Shown here: piece after piece, positions 4,910 to 5,458 of the stretch
How the letters are laid out: each line of letters starts with the position of its first letter
Position numbering within the stretch: the first letter of the stretch is position 1
NCBI GenBank assembly: GCA_036263035.1
Contig: DATAHR010000232.1
Location: 1-5,458 of the forward strand
Length of the DNA: 5,458 nt
Direction of reading: 5' to 3'
DNA from: JAICYJ01 sp036263035
GTDB taxonomy: Bacteria > Actinomycetota > Thermoleophilia > Gaiellales > JAICJC01
Position numbers and translations under genes: made by a program
The notes under the pieces: model-generated
What the model saw: only the letters and a program-made list of their open reading frames with translations
The model's database searches: none
What the model was told of the DNA's origin: nothing

Positions 4910-5458
4910 ATGTTCCTGAACCGCATGCCCCGCTTCGAGGTGCTGAGCGACGAGGCGCTCGCAACCATCGGCCAGGGGTGGGAGCGGCTGGCGCAGGAGG
5001 TGGGCGTTCGCTTCGACCACCCGCGCGCGCTCGAGCTGTTCGCCGACGCCGGCCAGACGGTGGACGGCGAGGTCGTCCGGTTCGACCCCGGCTTCCTGAG
5101 GCGGCACGCCGCGGCGGCCCCGGCGGAGTTCACCCTGCGCGCTCGCAACCCGGAGCGGGACCTCACCATCGGCGGCGACGCCATGGTGTTCGGCGCCGTC
5201 AACGGGCCGCCGTTCGTGCGCCTGGACGGGGAGCGGCGGGACGGCACCATGGCCGACCTCGAGAACCTCCTGCGGCTCGCGCACATGGCGGACGTGATCG
5301 ACACGCCGGGCCGCAACATGCTGGAGCCGGGCGACGTGCCGCTCGACATCCGCCACCTGCGGCGGTCGCTCGCCTCGGCGACGCTCACCGACCGGGTGTG
5401 GTCGGGGGAGGCGTCGTCGGAGGCTGCGGCCGAGGACTGCATCGCCATGGCGCGGATC
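4910..5458 (+). CDS. MttB-superfamily (trimethylamine:corrinoid methyltransferase-like) protein, N-terminal 183 residues
   Basis: This is an open frame from ATG 4910 to the right edge with no stop. Full family members are about 480-520 residues, so roughly the first third is present. The order of motifs fits the MttB superfamily: NRMPRFEVLSDEALATI at the start, a helix then VGVRFDHPRALELFADAG (about 31-48), VDGEVVRFDP (51-60), FTLRARNPERD (74-84), the IGGDAMVFGAVNGPPFV stretch (87-103) and a helical segment through LEPGDVPLDIRHL (138-150). The superfamily transfers methyl groups from quaternary or tertiary amines to a corrinoid protein. Archaeal MttB uses pyrrolysine and trimethylamine, while non-pyrrolysine members act on glycine betaine, proline betaine or carnitine. 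The visible part has no in-frame amber codon, but the pyrrolysine position lies beyond the window, so the subtype is open. No corrinoid-protein gene is visible. Coding bias matches the neighbours, and there is no sign of recent transfer. Confidence 0.85.
   Translation, partial: MFLNRMPRFEVLSDEALATIGQGWERLAQEVGVRFDHPRALELFADAGQTVDGEVVRFDPGFLRRHAAAAPAEFTLRARNPERDLTIGGDAMVFGAVNGPPFVRLDGERRDGTMADLENLLRLAHMADVIDTPGRNMLEPGDVPLDIRHLRRSLASATLTDRVWSGEASSEAAAEDCIAMARI

Noticed and set aside
4887..4919. Ten-codon reading frame (MAAGADGPCS) ending just inside the MttB-like gene, as a possible leader peptide
   Set aside because: It has no ribosome binding site and no attenuator-like structure or regulatory codon run; it is probably chance.

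Overview
The window is GC-rich DNA with strongly GC-biased third codon positions, GTG starts, at least one good Shine-Dalgarno site and probable leaderless genes. This looks like a high-GC Actinomycetota genome. The protein families would fit a soil or environmental lineage such as Thermoleophilia, but that placement is an inference from remembered family distribution and is uncertain. No rRNA, tRNA, CRISPR array, insertion sequence or repeat array was seen.

Layout. (1) Bases 1-120 hold the last 39 codons of a plus-strand gene, probably an SRPBCC (START-like) family protein, followed 8 bp later by a perfect 12-bp hairpin (129-158) that looks like its terminator. (2) Bases 222-2291, plus strand, encode a 689-residue polytopic membrane protein with about 13-14 hydrophobic segments and a soluble C-terminal domain, resembling actinobacterial GT-C-like membrane glycosyltransferases. 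(3) Bases 2347-3741, plus strand, encode a 464-residue exported protein with six Asp-box (BNR) motifs, most likely a six-bladed beta-propeller. Its promoter has a perfect TTGACA -35 box that overlaps the stop codon of the membrane protein gene. (4) Bases 3751-4815, minus strand, encode a 354-residue molybdopterin oxidoreductase of the sulfite oxidase family. It converges on the propeller gene with only 9 bp between the stop codons. (5) After a 94-bp divergent intergenic region, bases 4910-5458, plus strand, hold the first 183 codons of an MttB-superfamily (trimethylamine:corrinoid methyltransferase-like) gene that runs off the end.

How the genes relate. The membrane protein and the propeller are both envelope or extracellular products in tandem, but the internal promoter argues that the propeller gene can be expressed independently. 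The sulfite oxidase-like gene and the MttB-like gene are divergent and could share control through a small palindrome in their intergenic region, which is speculative. No single pathway obviously joins all five genes. I see ordinary chromosomal gene content with a few points worth checking: the membrane protein's function, the non-sialidase propeller with paired cysteines, a probable substitution of a substrate-binding Arg in the sulfite oxidase-like protein, and the orphan MttB-like gene. I found no convincing evidence of an undescribed multi-gene system.
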